DNA of 11,163 nt from an uncultured Bacteroidia bacterium. GTDB taxonomy: Bacteria > Bacteroidota > Bacteroidia > Bacteroidales > UBA932. Each line of letters opens with the position of its first letter. Position 1 is the first letter of the stretch. The position numbers and the translations under genes are program-made. The notes under the pieces were generated by a model. It was not told the origin of the DNA, ran no database searches, and worked only from the letters and a program-made list of their open reading frames with translations. Below, one piece after another: positions 1-6,092 of this stretch. The stretch lies in assembly GCA_902795785.1 (NCBI GenBank), contig CADBMK010000067.1, forward strand, positions 1-11,163, read 5' to 3'.

Positions 1-570
1 ATAAAGGCATGCTACGAAGGCGGCGTGCGCGTGTTCGAATTCACAAACCGAGGCGACTTCGCCCAGGAGGTCTTCGGTGAACTCGTAAAGTACGCAAACA
101 AGGAGCTTCCGGGCATGATCGTAGGTGTAGGAAGCGTAGTTGACCCAGGCACCGCCGCAATGTATCTCCAGCTCGGAGCAAACTTCGTGGTAGGACCTCT
201 TTTCAACCCGGCAATCGCTCCAATCTGCAACAGACGTCTTGTCCCTTACTGCCCGGGCTGCGGCTCGGTTAGCGAGGTGGGCGCCGCACAGGAACTGGGA
301 TGCGACCTCACCAAGGTATTCCCGGGCGACGTCCTGGGACCTGCCTTCGTCAAGGGTCTCCGTGCCCCTATGCCTTGGTCCAACATAATGGTGACGGGAG
401 GCGTCAAGCCTACCAGGGAGAACCTGGAGGGTTGGTTCAAGGCGGGTGTCACCTGCGTCGGAATGGGCTCCAACCTCTTCCCTAAAGACGTGATTGCCGC
501 CGGAGACTGGGCTCAGATCACACTTCTGTGCAAAAATGCACTGGACATAATAAAAGAAGTAAGGGTCTAG
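1..570 (+). CDS. eda: KDPG/KHG aldolase (2-dehydro-3-deoxy-phosphogluconate aldolase), 5' end outside window
   Basis: Class I aldolase that splits 2-keto-3-deoxy-6-phosphogluconate into pyruvate and glyceraldehyde 3-phosphate (Entner-Doudoroff and uronate breakdown); members are often also annotated as 4-hydroxy-2-oxoglutarate aldolases. It is cytoplasmic. The reading frame is open from base 1, so the start lies upstream. The 189 residues present cover most of a family that is usually about 220 residues in Bacteroidales, so roughly 30 N-terminal residues are missing. What is seen: GGVRVFEFTNRG near the start, whose Glu (residue 13 here) matches the catalytic Glu of Eda; GVGSVVDPGTA; GANFVVGPLFNP; and TKVFPGDVLGP, whose Lys (residue 105 here) matches the Schiff-base lysine. 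The phosphate-binding VTGGV and VGMGSNLFP segments follow. Nothing looks broken. The partner genes of the pathway are not in the window, so the physiological substrate is inferred from the family. Confidence 0.93.
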   Translation: MKACYEGGVRVFEFTNRGDFAQEVFGELVKYANKELPGMIVGVGSVVDPGTAAMYLQLGANFVVGPLFNPAIAPICNRRLVPYCPGCGSVSEVGAAQELGCDLTKVFPGDVLGPAFVKGLRAPMPWSNIMVTGGVKPTRENLEGWFKAGVTCVGMGSNLFPKDVIAAGDWAQITLLCKNALDIIKEVRV

Positions 571-590
571 CCCTCACCTCTAACGAAATA

Positions 591-619
591 AGGCGTCACG
601 TAAGTGACGCCTATTTTTA
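591..619 (+). terminator. Intrinsic terminator of the aldolase gene
   Basis: A perfect 9-bp stem (591-599 with 604-612, AGGCGTCAC/GTGACGCCT) closes a GTAA tetraloop of GNRA type, and ATTTTTAT follows directly. It lies 20 bases after the aldolase stop codon. On the opposite strand the stem is followed only by a short TATTT run, so it may act weakly in the other direction on transcripts arriving from the hexosaminidase gene. Confidence 0.88.
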
Positions 620-665
620 TGTTGTCCGACCATGTCCCCGGCCGTCATCCTCGTCATCAATGACT

Positions 666-814
666 TTTTGAAAACATCATTCTCAACTAGATAGCATAAG
701 ATAGCCTCAGGAGGCATGTGGTGAGAATGACCCCGCTCTGAGGGCTATGTCATTCTCAAGGGATGACCACACATCGAGTCAGAACAGAGAATGACGAGAA
801 TGATGTTTTGAAAA
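666..814. repeat. 149-bp element with terminal inverted repeats and internal palindromes
   Basis: The ends are inverted repeats: 666-684 (TTTTGAAAACATCATTCTC) against 796-814, matching at 18 of 19 positions. Inside are further arms: TGAGAATGAC at 722-731 pairs with 749-758, and ATAGCCTCAG at 701-710 pairs with 738-748 apart from one bulged G. The core GAGAATGA or its complement occurs five times (in 677-684, 723-730, 750-757, 787-794 and 796-803). No open reading frame of note lies inside, and I see no clear target-site duplication. It sits between two convergent genes. The architecture suggests a REP/MITE-like dispersed repeat or a strongly folded 3' region; copy number in the genome cannot be seen from here. 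Confidence 0.6.
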
Positions 815-867
815 CCACCTAAAAGCGACAGAAGGGAGGGGGTGGGGACGTTTCCAAAACTGCAGGG

Positions 868-2565
868 TTATTCGCCGAGATATTTGGCACCAGGAAGACC
901 AGGGTTACCCTGGATACGGTGGTTGGCGGTGAAGCCAAGAATATCGTAGATCTTGAAGTGCTTGTCGAGGGAAGCCTTGAGGCGCTCGAAGTCCTTGGAT
1001 CCCTCAGGGCACCACTGAATCTCGCTGAGAGCGGCAAGACGAGGAAGGAGCATATACTCAAGGTGCTCCGGAGTCAGAATATACTCGGTCCAGAGATTTG
1101 CCTGGACGCCAAGGATATTCTTCCTTGACGCCTCATCGGTAATAAGCTCATTAGGTTCAAAACCATAAACCTTCTCTATAGGGAGCTCGCCGCCTATGGC
1201 ATAAGGCTCCTGCACACGGCCTTCCTTGTCACTCTGATAGAAATCAAAATAGCAGTATGTGGTGGGAGTCAGGATTGTAGGAAAGCCCATTCCGGTAGAT
1301 TTTACGCAGGCATCGCCATAGCGCCAGGCCATTACGGTAGCGCCCTCGCCGAGCTTGCCCTCAAGAATCTCATCCCAGCCGATAATCTTTCGGCCCTTGC
1401 CTGCGAGATAGTCCTGAACGCGCTTTGTGACGTAATTCTGAAGATACTGCTCTGCGGTGTGGGTGGAATCGGCCACTATGCCAAGAGACTTGATGAGAGC
1501 CTGACAGTCAGGACACTTCTCCCAGCGGTCCTTAGGGCACTCGTCTCCGCCGATATGGATGTACTCTGAAGGGAAAATTTCACAGAGTTCGTCAAACACG
1601 TCCTCAAGGAATGTAAACATCTGACCCTTTCCAGGGCAGAGCACGTCCTTGGAAACGCCCCAGCGGGTCCAGACCTCGTATGGTCCGCCAGTACAGCCAA
1701 GCTCAGGATATGCGGCAAGCACTCCGAGCATATGGCCAGGAAGGTCAATCTCAGGAATGACGGTAATGCCAAGTCCCTTTGCGTAGGCAACAACCTCCTT
1801 CATCTGCTCCTGGGTGTAATAGCCGCCGTAGAGGATGCCGTCGTGTGAAGAGAAATTACGCTTGATACAAGTACCTGCGCGGAGGGCTCCGACCTCGGTA
1901 AGGCGAGGATATTTCTTAATCTCAACTCTCCATCCCTGGTCATCGGTAAGATGCCAGTGGAATGTATTGAGCTTGTAAACGGCCATGATGTCCAAATACT
2001 TCTTTGTCTCCTCCACTGTCCAGAAATGGCGTGAACAGTCAAGATGCATTCCCCTATAACCGAAGCGAGGGGTATCCTTGATGACAATTGAAGGAATGCT
2101 CCATTTGAGGCCCTTTACAGGAGTCTTTCCATAAACCTCGGCAGGAAGAAGCTGAAGGATGGTCTGGACAGAATAAAGGAAGCCATGAGAATCAGATGCC
2201 CTGACAACGGCGCTTTTGCCGTTTACTGTAAGCGTATAGGATTCCGGAGCGATGGGCTTGTCAAGAAGAAAGACAAAATCCTTTTTTGGGGCCGCTGATG
2301 CGGATGAAAGGCCTACCACCACAGGGCTGATCTTTCCGGTTGAGCAGGAAAGACGGTCTGAAAGACGATAGACGGCAAGACGGCTGACTGAGTCGAGGGC
2401 CGGATCGATGTAAAGCTGTGAGCCTGGGACTTTGAAGTCACCTCCCTTGATATATTCGACGCTGGTCGGATATGGGATGATTTCGATTTTCTTCTCTGTC
2501 TTCGCCGACGCTGTGAAGGCGGAAAGGAGCAGCACGGCTGCGGATACGGTTTTAATGAAATTCAT
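868..2565 (-). CDS. Secreted/periplasmic beta-N-acetylhexosaminidase, glycoside hydrolase family 20
   Basis: Predicted exo-hydrolase that removes terminal beta-linked GlcNAc or GalNAc from glycans; such enzymes in Bacteroidales serve host-glycan, chitin-oligomer or peptidoglycan-sugar scavenging. The 565-residue product starts with a signal peptide (hydrophobic residues 8-18, AxA site TASA|K after residue 21). Residues about 27-150 resemble the GH20 N-terminal domain. The catalytic barrel begins near residue 165 with PRFGYRGMHLDCSRHFW, continues through NTFHWHLTDDQGWR (200-213) and PEIDLPGH (271-278), and carries HIGGDEC with the Asp341-Glu342 pair that is catalytic in family 20. GWDEI (397-401) and the late Trp residues (W492, W518) fit the sugar pocket. 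There is no lipobox, so a soluble periplasmic or secreted enzyme is likely. It lies 27 bases after chrA2 with no clear promoter between, so it is probably the last gene of the operon. Confidence 0.93.
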   Translation of the reverse strand: MNFIKTVSAAVLLLSAFTASAKTEKKIEIIPYPTSVEYIKGGDFKVPGSQLYIDPALDSVSRLAVYRLSDRLSCSTGKISPVVVGLSSASAAPKKDFVFLLDKPIAPESYTLTVNGKSAVVRASDSHGFLYSVQTILQLLPAEVYGKTPVKGLKWSIPSIVIKDTPRFGYRGMHLDCSRHFWTVEETKKYLDIMAVYKLNTFHWHLTDDQGWRVEIKKYPRLTEVGALRAGTCIKRNFSSHDGILYGGYYTQEQMKEVVAYAKGLGITVIPEIDLPGHMLGVLAAYPELGCTGGPYEVWTRWGVSKDVLCPGKGQMFTFLEDVFDELCEIFPSEYIHIGGDECPKDRWEKCPDCQALIKSLGIVADSTHTAEQYLQNYVTKRVQDYLAGKGRKIIGWDEILEGKLGEGATVMAWRYGDACVKSTGMGFPTILTPTTYCYFDFYQSDKEGRVQEPYAIGGELPIEKVYGFEPNELITDEASRKNILGVQANLWTEYILTPEHLEYMLLPRLAALSEIQWCPEGSKDFERLKASLDKHFKIYDILGFTANHRIQGNPGLPGAKYLGE

Positions 2566-2592
2566 ATTTGTGGGTTTATTGTGTCTAAAATA

Positions 2593-3156
2593 TCAATATA
2601 TCAGGAATCCTGCAACTCCACCCAGGATAATGAGCAGGATCGGGCTGGCTTTCAGGAAAAACGACGCCCCAAGCGCGGCCGCGAACAGAGCCCAGCTCTT
2701 CCAGTCCGGGAAGTTCTCCGGGACTATGAGAATAACGGCTGCAGCTGCGATAAGGCCGACCACGGCCGGGCGGAGCCACGACATCACATCCTCGAACCTG
2801 GAACTGCCGCTCAGCCTGTTATAGGCCTTCACAAGCAGAAGGACGATAATAAATGACGGAAGCACAAGGGCGAATGTGGACGTAAACGACCCGAGTATAC
2901 TCATCAGATGTCCGGCGCCGGCCTCCTGAAGCACGGTGTACCCCGTGTAGGTGGCACAGTTGATGCCTATAGGACCCGGAGTCATCTGGGATATGGCCAC
3001 GATATCGGTGAACATGCTCTGACTCATCCATCCGTGTGAGACAACTATCTGAGTCTGGATGAGGGAAAGCATCGCATACCCGCCTCCGAACGTGAAGATT
3101 CCGATGACGAAGAAGGTGACGAAAAGCTCGGGATAAAGGAGGATGTAATCCATCAT
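2593..3156 (-). CDS. chrA: Chromate transporter family protein, second half-size subunit
   Basis: Inner-membrane protein of the CHR (ChrA) family. The 187 residues form a single CHR domain, about half of a full-length ChrA; short CHR proteins of this kind are usually encoded as adjacent pairs and are thought to work together. Seen here: the signature TFGGGYAML (22-30) followed by LIQTQ, and TPGPIG (59-64), the conserved PGP-containing motif. Several hydrophobic helices follow, including a long one around residues 85-107 and paired ones near the C-terminus. The ATG overlaps the TGA of the upstream paralogue (ATGA at 3153-3156), which implies translational coupling. A second in-frame ATG follows directly, so the start could be one codon later. 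Family members export chromate or take up sulfate-like anions; the true substrate in this gut-type lineage is unknown. Confidence 0.9.
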   Translation of the reverse strand: MMDYILLYPELFVTFFVIGIFTFGGGYAMLSLIQTQIVVSHGWMSQSMFTDIVAISQMTPGPIGINCATYTGYTVLQEAGAGHLMSILGSFTSTFALVLPSFIIVLLLVKAYNRLSGSSRFEDVMSWLRPAVVGLIAAAAVILIVPENFPDWKSWALFAAALGASFFLKASPILLIILGGVAGFLIY

Positions 3157-3704
3157 TTTGCGGCCCTCCTTCCGTTATACCAGGCGAACAGGCCCGCAAG
3201 GATGATTATTGCCAAAAGGATATATACCGGGGAAATCCCTACGAAGGCCACAAGGACAAGGGTTGCGGCGGCAATGAGCCAGGCCCAGATGTTCTTGTTG
3301 CACTTGACGGCCATATTGTAGGCCGGAACGGCTATGAGGGATACCACAACAGGGCGGATACCCTTGAATACGCGTTCAACCACAGGGTTGTCCCGGTAGT
3401 CCCTGAAGGCCATGGCAATGGCCAGGATAATAAGGAATGACGGGAGCACGGAGCCGATGGTGGCGGCAAGGCTGCCCTTGAAACCGCGCAGCCGGTAGCC
3501 CACGAAAATGCTCACGTTGACGGCAAGCACTCCCGGCGCCGACTGGGCCAGGGCGATGATATCGGGAAGTTCCTCCTCCTTCATCCAATTCCTTCTGACC
3601 AGCTCGTCCTGAATAAGCGGAATCATGGCGTAACCTCCACCGATGGTAAAGGCGCCAATCTTCGCAAATGCGGCGAATATGCTCATCAGGGAGGCTTTCT
3701 TCAT
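3153..3704 (-). CDS. chrA: Chromate transporter family protein, first half-size subunit
   Basis: Partner of the CHR protein encoded immediately downstream and clearly paralogous to it. With the start chosen here it has 183 residues and begins MKKASLMSIF. Seen: IGGGYAMIPLIQDE (21-34) and QSAPG (54-58), the same motif positions as in the second subunit, then LPSFLIILAIA and further hydrophobic segments near the C-terminus (about 125-175). The frame stays open for 11 more codons upstream (to 3737), but the ATG at 3704 overlaps the flippase TGA as ATGA, mirroring the junction with the second subunit, so I prefer 3704. The two subunits may insert in opposite orientations, as proposed for paired short CHR proteins; this is inference from the family. 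The transported anion is not determined by the sequence. Confidence 0.9.
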   Translation of the reverse strand: MKKASLMSIFAAFAKIGAFTIGGGYAMIPLIQDELVRRNWMKEEELPDIIALAQSAPGVLAVNVSIFVGYRLRGFKGSLAATIGSVLPSFLIILAIAMAFRDYRDNPVVERVFKGIRPVVVSLIAVPAYNMAVKCNKNIWAWLIAAATLVLVAFVGISPVYILLAIIILAGLFAWYNGRRAAK

Positions 3705-5116
3705 CGTCTGCGGATTTCTCTTACCACAAGGGCGCAATATGGAACAATAAGGGCCGTATTGATGCCAAGGGTGGCGAAGTAAGGCAGATTCAGCCTGCCC
3801 GTCATTACAACGCCGGCGTAAATAACCATGGCAACTATGCTGAAGAGGGCAATCTTGCCCATATCATACGGAATAGGGAACTTCTTCTGGCCGATGAACC
3901 AGCTCAGGAGCATTGCCGTGCCGTAGCCGAACAGGCCGCCCCAGGCGCAGGCCAGATAACTGAAGCGAGGCACTCCGAACACATTGACGGCAATCATCAC
4001 GAGGGCACCGGCAAGACTCATTATACCGCCCCACCAAGTCTGGTCAGAAAGTTTGTACCAGAAGGAAAGATTAAAATACACGCCCATGAAAATCTCCGCC
4101 ATCATAACGATTGGCACCACGGCAAGGCCGTCCCAGTAGCGGGAATCGATGAAATAGCGCACAACCGGCAGGTAGCACATCACGGCCAGGAAGGCCAGGA
4201 GGGCAAAGATGACGAAATACTTCATACCGTCGGCAAGAGTCTCAGGGCTCTTTGCATCGCGGCTGCCGTTGAAGACGATTGGCTCGTAGGCATATCTGAA
4301 CGCCTGGGTCAGGAGGCTCAGAAGCATTGCAATCTTCACGCAGGCTCCGTAAACGCCCAACTCGTGCATTCCCCTCTCGCCCGGCATAAGGTATGGGAAG
4401 AGCATCTTGTCGGCCACCTGGTTAAGGATGCCGATAAGGCCCAGGACCAGCAGAGGAAGAGAATAAGAAAGCATCCTGCGGGCAAGCTTGCCGTCAATCC
4501 CGTGACGGATTCCGCCAATCTCCCTGATGAAACCGAAGTTAACGCAGAACGTACAGATAAGGTTGACATAGAAAATGATTCCCACGCCGAACTTCCTGTA
4601 GAATTCCGGGAAAAGGAGGAACACCGCAAGGTTCAGAAGGACGTTGGGGATGATGAAGCCGAGTTTCAGGCTCATAAACTTCAGCGCCCTGCCCTGCTGG
4701 CGCAGACGGCTGAACATAATTGCCTGGACGGCGTCCATCGCCACGATTACAGCCATGCAGACGATGTACTGCGGGTGGGCGGAGTAACCCATCGCCGAGG
4801 AGACGGGGTTGATAAGGAGCACCACCAGACCTACGAAGACGGCGGCCACAATGCCCACCATCCCAAGCGAGGTGCTGAATACCCTGTCCGGATTCTCACC
4901 GTCCTTGTTGGAGAAGCGGAAAAGCGTGGTCTCCATGCCGAAGGTCAGCACGGCCAGGAAGAAAGCCGTATAGGCGTAGAGATTGGTGACGATTCCGTAT
5001 TCCGACTGCGGAATCATTGACGTATAAAGAGGGACGAGCAGATAATTGAGGAAACGGCCTACGATGCTGCTCATTCCATAGATTACAGTGTCTTTTGCAA
5101 GTGCTTTGAGATTCAT
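3701..5116 (-). CDS. Oligosaccharide/polysaccharide flippase (Wzx-like, MOP superfamily)
   Basis: A 471-residue polytopic membrane protein with about 12-14 hydrophobic segments, matching the length and layout of Wzx/RfbX-type flippases that move undecaprenyl-linked sugars across the inner membrane. The N-terminus (KDTVIYGMSSIVGRFLNYLLVPLY) is typical of the polysaccharide biosynthesis protein family, followed by EYGIVTNLYAYTAFF. A basic cytoplasmic tail (VREIRRR) ends it. The chosen ATG at 5116 gives the family-like N-terminus; 103 more in-frame codons upstream (to 5425) run antisense to the cyclophilin coding region and read as non-membrane low-quality sequence. A TAnnTTTG promoter element lies 24 bases upstream of this ATG. 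It is the first gene of the operon and its stop overlaps chrA. No glycosyltransferase is nearby, so the cargo (O-antigen, capsule or another lipid-linked glycan) is unknown. Confidence 0.88.
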   Translation of the reverse strand: MNLKALAKDTVIYGMSSIVGRFLNYLLVPLYTSMIPQSEYGIVTNLYAYTAFFLAVLTFGMETTLFRFSNKDGENPDRVFSTSLGMVGIVAAVFVGLVVLLINPVSSAMGYSAHPQYIVCMAVIVAMDAVQAIMFSRLRQQGRALKFMSLKLGFIIPNVLLNLAVFLLFPEFYRKFGVGIIFYVNLICTFCVNFGFIREIGGIRHGIDGKLARRMLSYSLPLLVLGLIGILNQVADKMLFPYLMPGERGMHELGVYGACVKIAMLLSLLTQAFRYAYEPIVFNGSRDAKSPETLADGMKYFVIFALLAFLAVMCYLPVVRYFIDSRYWDGLAVVPIVMMAEIFMGVYFNLSFWYKLSDQTWWGGIMSLAGALVMIAVNVFGVPRFSYLACAWGGLFGYGTAMLLSWFIGQKKFPIPYDMGKIALFSIVAMVIYAGVVMTGRLNLPYFATLGINTALIVPYCALVVREIRRR

Positions 5117-5139
5117 ACCGTTACTTATTGCACAAGAGA

Positions 5140-5147
5140 CAAAATTA
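5140..5147 (-). promoter_or_regulatory. Bacteroidota -7 element for the flippase-chrA-hexosaminidase operon
   Basis: The minus strand reads TAATTTTG here, a full match to the Bacteroidota -7 consensus TAnnTTTG. Transcription would start near 5133, giving a leader of about 17 bases before the ATG at 5116. I do not see a good TTTG -33 element at the usual 19-21 base spacing, so strength is uncertain. Confidence 0.55.
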
Positions 5148-5159
5148 GCGAAAATTACG

Positions 5160-5167
5160 TACTTTTG
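5160..5167 (+). promoter_or_regulatory. Bacteroidota -7 element for the cyclophilin gene
   Basis: TACTTTTG matches TAnnTTTG fully. It ends 4 bases before the ATG at 5172, so the transcript should start at or within a few bases of the start codon. This supports the 5172 start over the longer in-frame one at 5088, which would lie upstream of the promoter. No clear -33 TTTG is seen. Confidence 0.6.
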
Positions 5168-5171
5168 CCCC

Positions 5172-5882
5172 ATGAAAAAAATTATATGCGCAACACTTGG
5201 CTGCCTTTGCATGGCAGCAATGACAATAAGCTGCGGCGGGGGTGCATCCAGGGCCGCAAAGGACGCAGCCCAGGCAGAGGCTGACTCAATAGAGCAGGCA
5301 CGCCGTGATTCCATTAAGACGGCAGACCTTTCAACCAAGAACAGCACTCCGGAGGAGATCATCGCAGTACTGAACGAGGAACCGGTCTTCGACATTATGA
5401 CCTCAAGGGGCGTAATCCGCGTCAAGCTCTACAGTAAGACGCCTAAGCACAAGGCCAACTTCGAATACCTCGCCCTCACGGGATTCTACGACAGCCTCCT
5501 CTTCCACAGGGTCATCAAAGATTTCATGATCCAGACGGGAGACCCTAACACCAGGGACACCTCCCTCATCCACGAATGGGGCAAGGGCGGTCCAGGCTAT
5601 ACCATCCCGGCCGAGTTCGTCACCGAATACACCCACAAGAAGGGAGCGCTTGCGGCAGCAAGGCGCGGAGACAGGGCCAACCCAATGAAGGAATCCTCAG
5701 GCTCACAATTCTACATTGTCCAGAATCCGCAGAACTGCGTACATCTTAACGGAGAGTACACCGTATTCGGCGAGACCATCAGCGGATTCCCAATTATCGA
5801 CAAAATAGCGGACATCCCCACAGACCCTTACGACAGGCCCTTGGAGGACGTTATGATTGTTAAGATAGTTCCAATAGAATAG
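5172..5882 (+). CDS. Cyclophilin-type peptidyl-prolyl cis-trans isomerase, predicted lipoprotein
   Basis: Predicted envelope folding catalyst that isomerises Xaa-Pro bonds. The 236-residue product starts with a lipoprotein signal (MKK, hydrophobic stretch, then TIS|C with Cys21 followed by GGG), so it should be lipid-anchored in the periplasm or outer membrane. Residues 22-60 form a charged Ala/Glu/Lys-rich linker. The cyclophilin domain spans about 73-234: FHRVIKDFMIQTGDP (111-125) with the catalytic Arg113, GKGGPGY, SGSQFYIV (176-183) with the conserved Gln and Phe, and LNGEYTVFG. The Trp of human cyclophilin A is His here, as is common in bacterial members. The longer in-frame start at 5088 would destroy the lipoprotein signal and is rejected. 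It is transcribed divergently from the flippase operon and is alone in its direction. Confidence 0.93.
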   Translation: MKKIICATLGCLCMAAMTISCGGGASRAAKDAAQAEADSIEQARRDSIKTADLSTKNSTPEEIIAVLNEEPVFDIMTSRGVIRVKLYSKTPKHKANFEYLALTGFYDSLLFHRVIKDFMIQTGDPNTRDTSLIHEWGKGGPGYTIPAEFVTEYTHKKGALAAARRGDRANPMKESSGSQFYIVQNPQNCVHLNGEYTVFGETISGFPIIDKIADIPTDPYDRPLEDVMIVKIVPIE

Positions 5883-5905
5883 AAGTTAAACCCTAAAACA
5901 TTTTT

Positions 5906-5921
5906 TGGCACAGTAGTTGCT
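5906..5921 (+). promoter_or_regulatory. Sigma-54 (RpoN) type -24/-12 promoter
   Basis: TTGGCACAGTAGTTGCT matches the sigma-54 consensus YTGGCACGRNNNTTGCW at every defined position except one (A for G after GGCAC); the full match runs 5905-5921. The invariant GG (5907-5908) and GC (5919-5920) are exactly 10 bases apart. The predicted start of transcription is about 5932. No protein gene lies downstream on this strand before the terminator at 5974-6008. An activator-binding site would be expected upstream, within or near the end of the cyclophilin gene, but I cannot identify one. Confidence 0.7.
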
Positions 5922-5931
5922 TTAACCTGAA

Positions 5932-6008
5932 TCGAATAGTTTTTTCATAGGTTAAGTTTTAGGTTAGAATTGTAACTGGAGCCGTTGGGAAACGCCTCCA
6001 GTTTTCTC
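5932..6008 (+). ncRNA. Candidate small RNA of about 77 nt, sigma-54 driven
   Basis: This is inferred from a near-consensus sigma-54 promoter just upstream and a strong terminator hairpin at the 3' end, with no ATG-initiated open reading frame in between. The 5' part is AU-rich and unstructured and contains AGGTTA twice (5949-5954 and 5961-5966, 12 bases apart), which could act as a single-stranded pairing region. The 3' part is the terminator stem-loop. The layout (free 5' region plus terminator) resembles a trans-acting regulatory RNA. The alternative is that the hairpin is simply the cyclophilin terminator and the promoter match is chance. Boundaries are estimates. Confidence 0.5.
5974..6008 (+). 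terminator. Intrinsic terminator after the candidate sRNA / cyclophilin gene
   Basis: AACTGGAG (5974-5981) pairs with CTCCAGTT (5996-6003); after a single C-C mismatch CGTT (5983-5986) pairs with AACG (5991-5994) around a GGGA loop of GNRA type. The 3' side runs into GTTTTCTC, a moderately U-rich tail. It can end both the proposed small RNA and cyclophilin read-through. Confidence 0.75.
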
Positions 6009-6031
6009 AAAAAATTGTTTTTAAAGGGTTA

Positions 6032-6065
6032 ATAAAAACGAGCCCCGACCTTCAAGGCCGGGGCT
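6032..6065 (-). terminator. Intrinsic terminator of the rplM-rpsI-rpsB-tsf operon
   Basis: AGCCCCG (6041-6047) pairs with CGGGGCT (6059-6065), with a short inner CCT/AGG stem. On the minus strand the stem is followed by CGTTTTTATT, a good U tract, and the hairpin begins 27 bases after the tsf stop. On the plus strand the tail is weaker (TATCTTTTA), so it may also stop opposing transcription. Confidence 0.88.
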
Positions 6066-6092
6066 TATCTTTTATGTCTGTTCTAAACAGAA

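Noticed and set aside
3705..3737. Longer start for the first chromate transporter subunit (adds MRPCGKRNPQT)
   Set aside because: The added residues overlap the end of the flippase frame and are unlike a CHR N-terminus, whereas the ATG at 3704 makes an ATGA overlap identical to the next junction.
3668..5020. 450-codon plus-strand open frame opposite the flippase
   Set aside because: It lies wholly antisense to a clear membrane-protein gene. Its product is rich in His, Glu and Asp with no recognisable domain, as expected from the complement of hydrophobic codons, and it also overlaps the start of chrA1.
5088..5171. 28-codon N-terminal extension of the cyclophilin
   Set aside because: It would bury the lipoprotein signal (MKK, hydrophobic stretch, Cys21) in the interior, and it begins upstream of the predicted promoter.
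5117..5425. 103-codon N-terminal extension of the flippase
   Set aside because: It runs antisense to the cyclophilin signal peptide and linker, lies upstream of the operon's -7 element, and lacks membrane character; the ATG at 5116 gives the family-like N-terminus.
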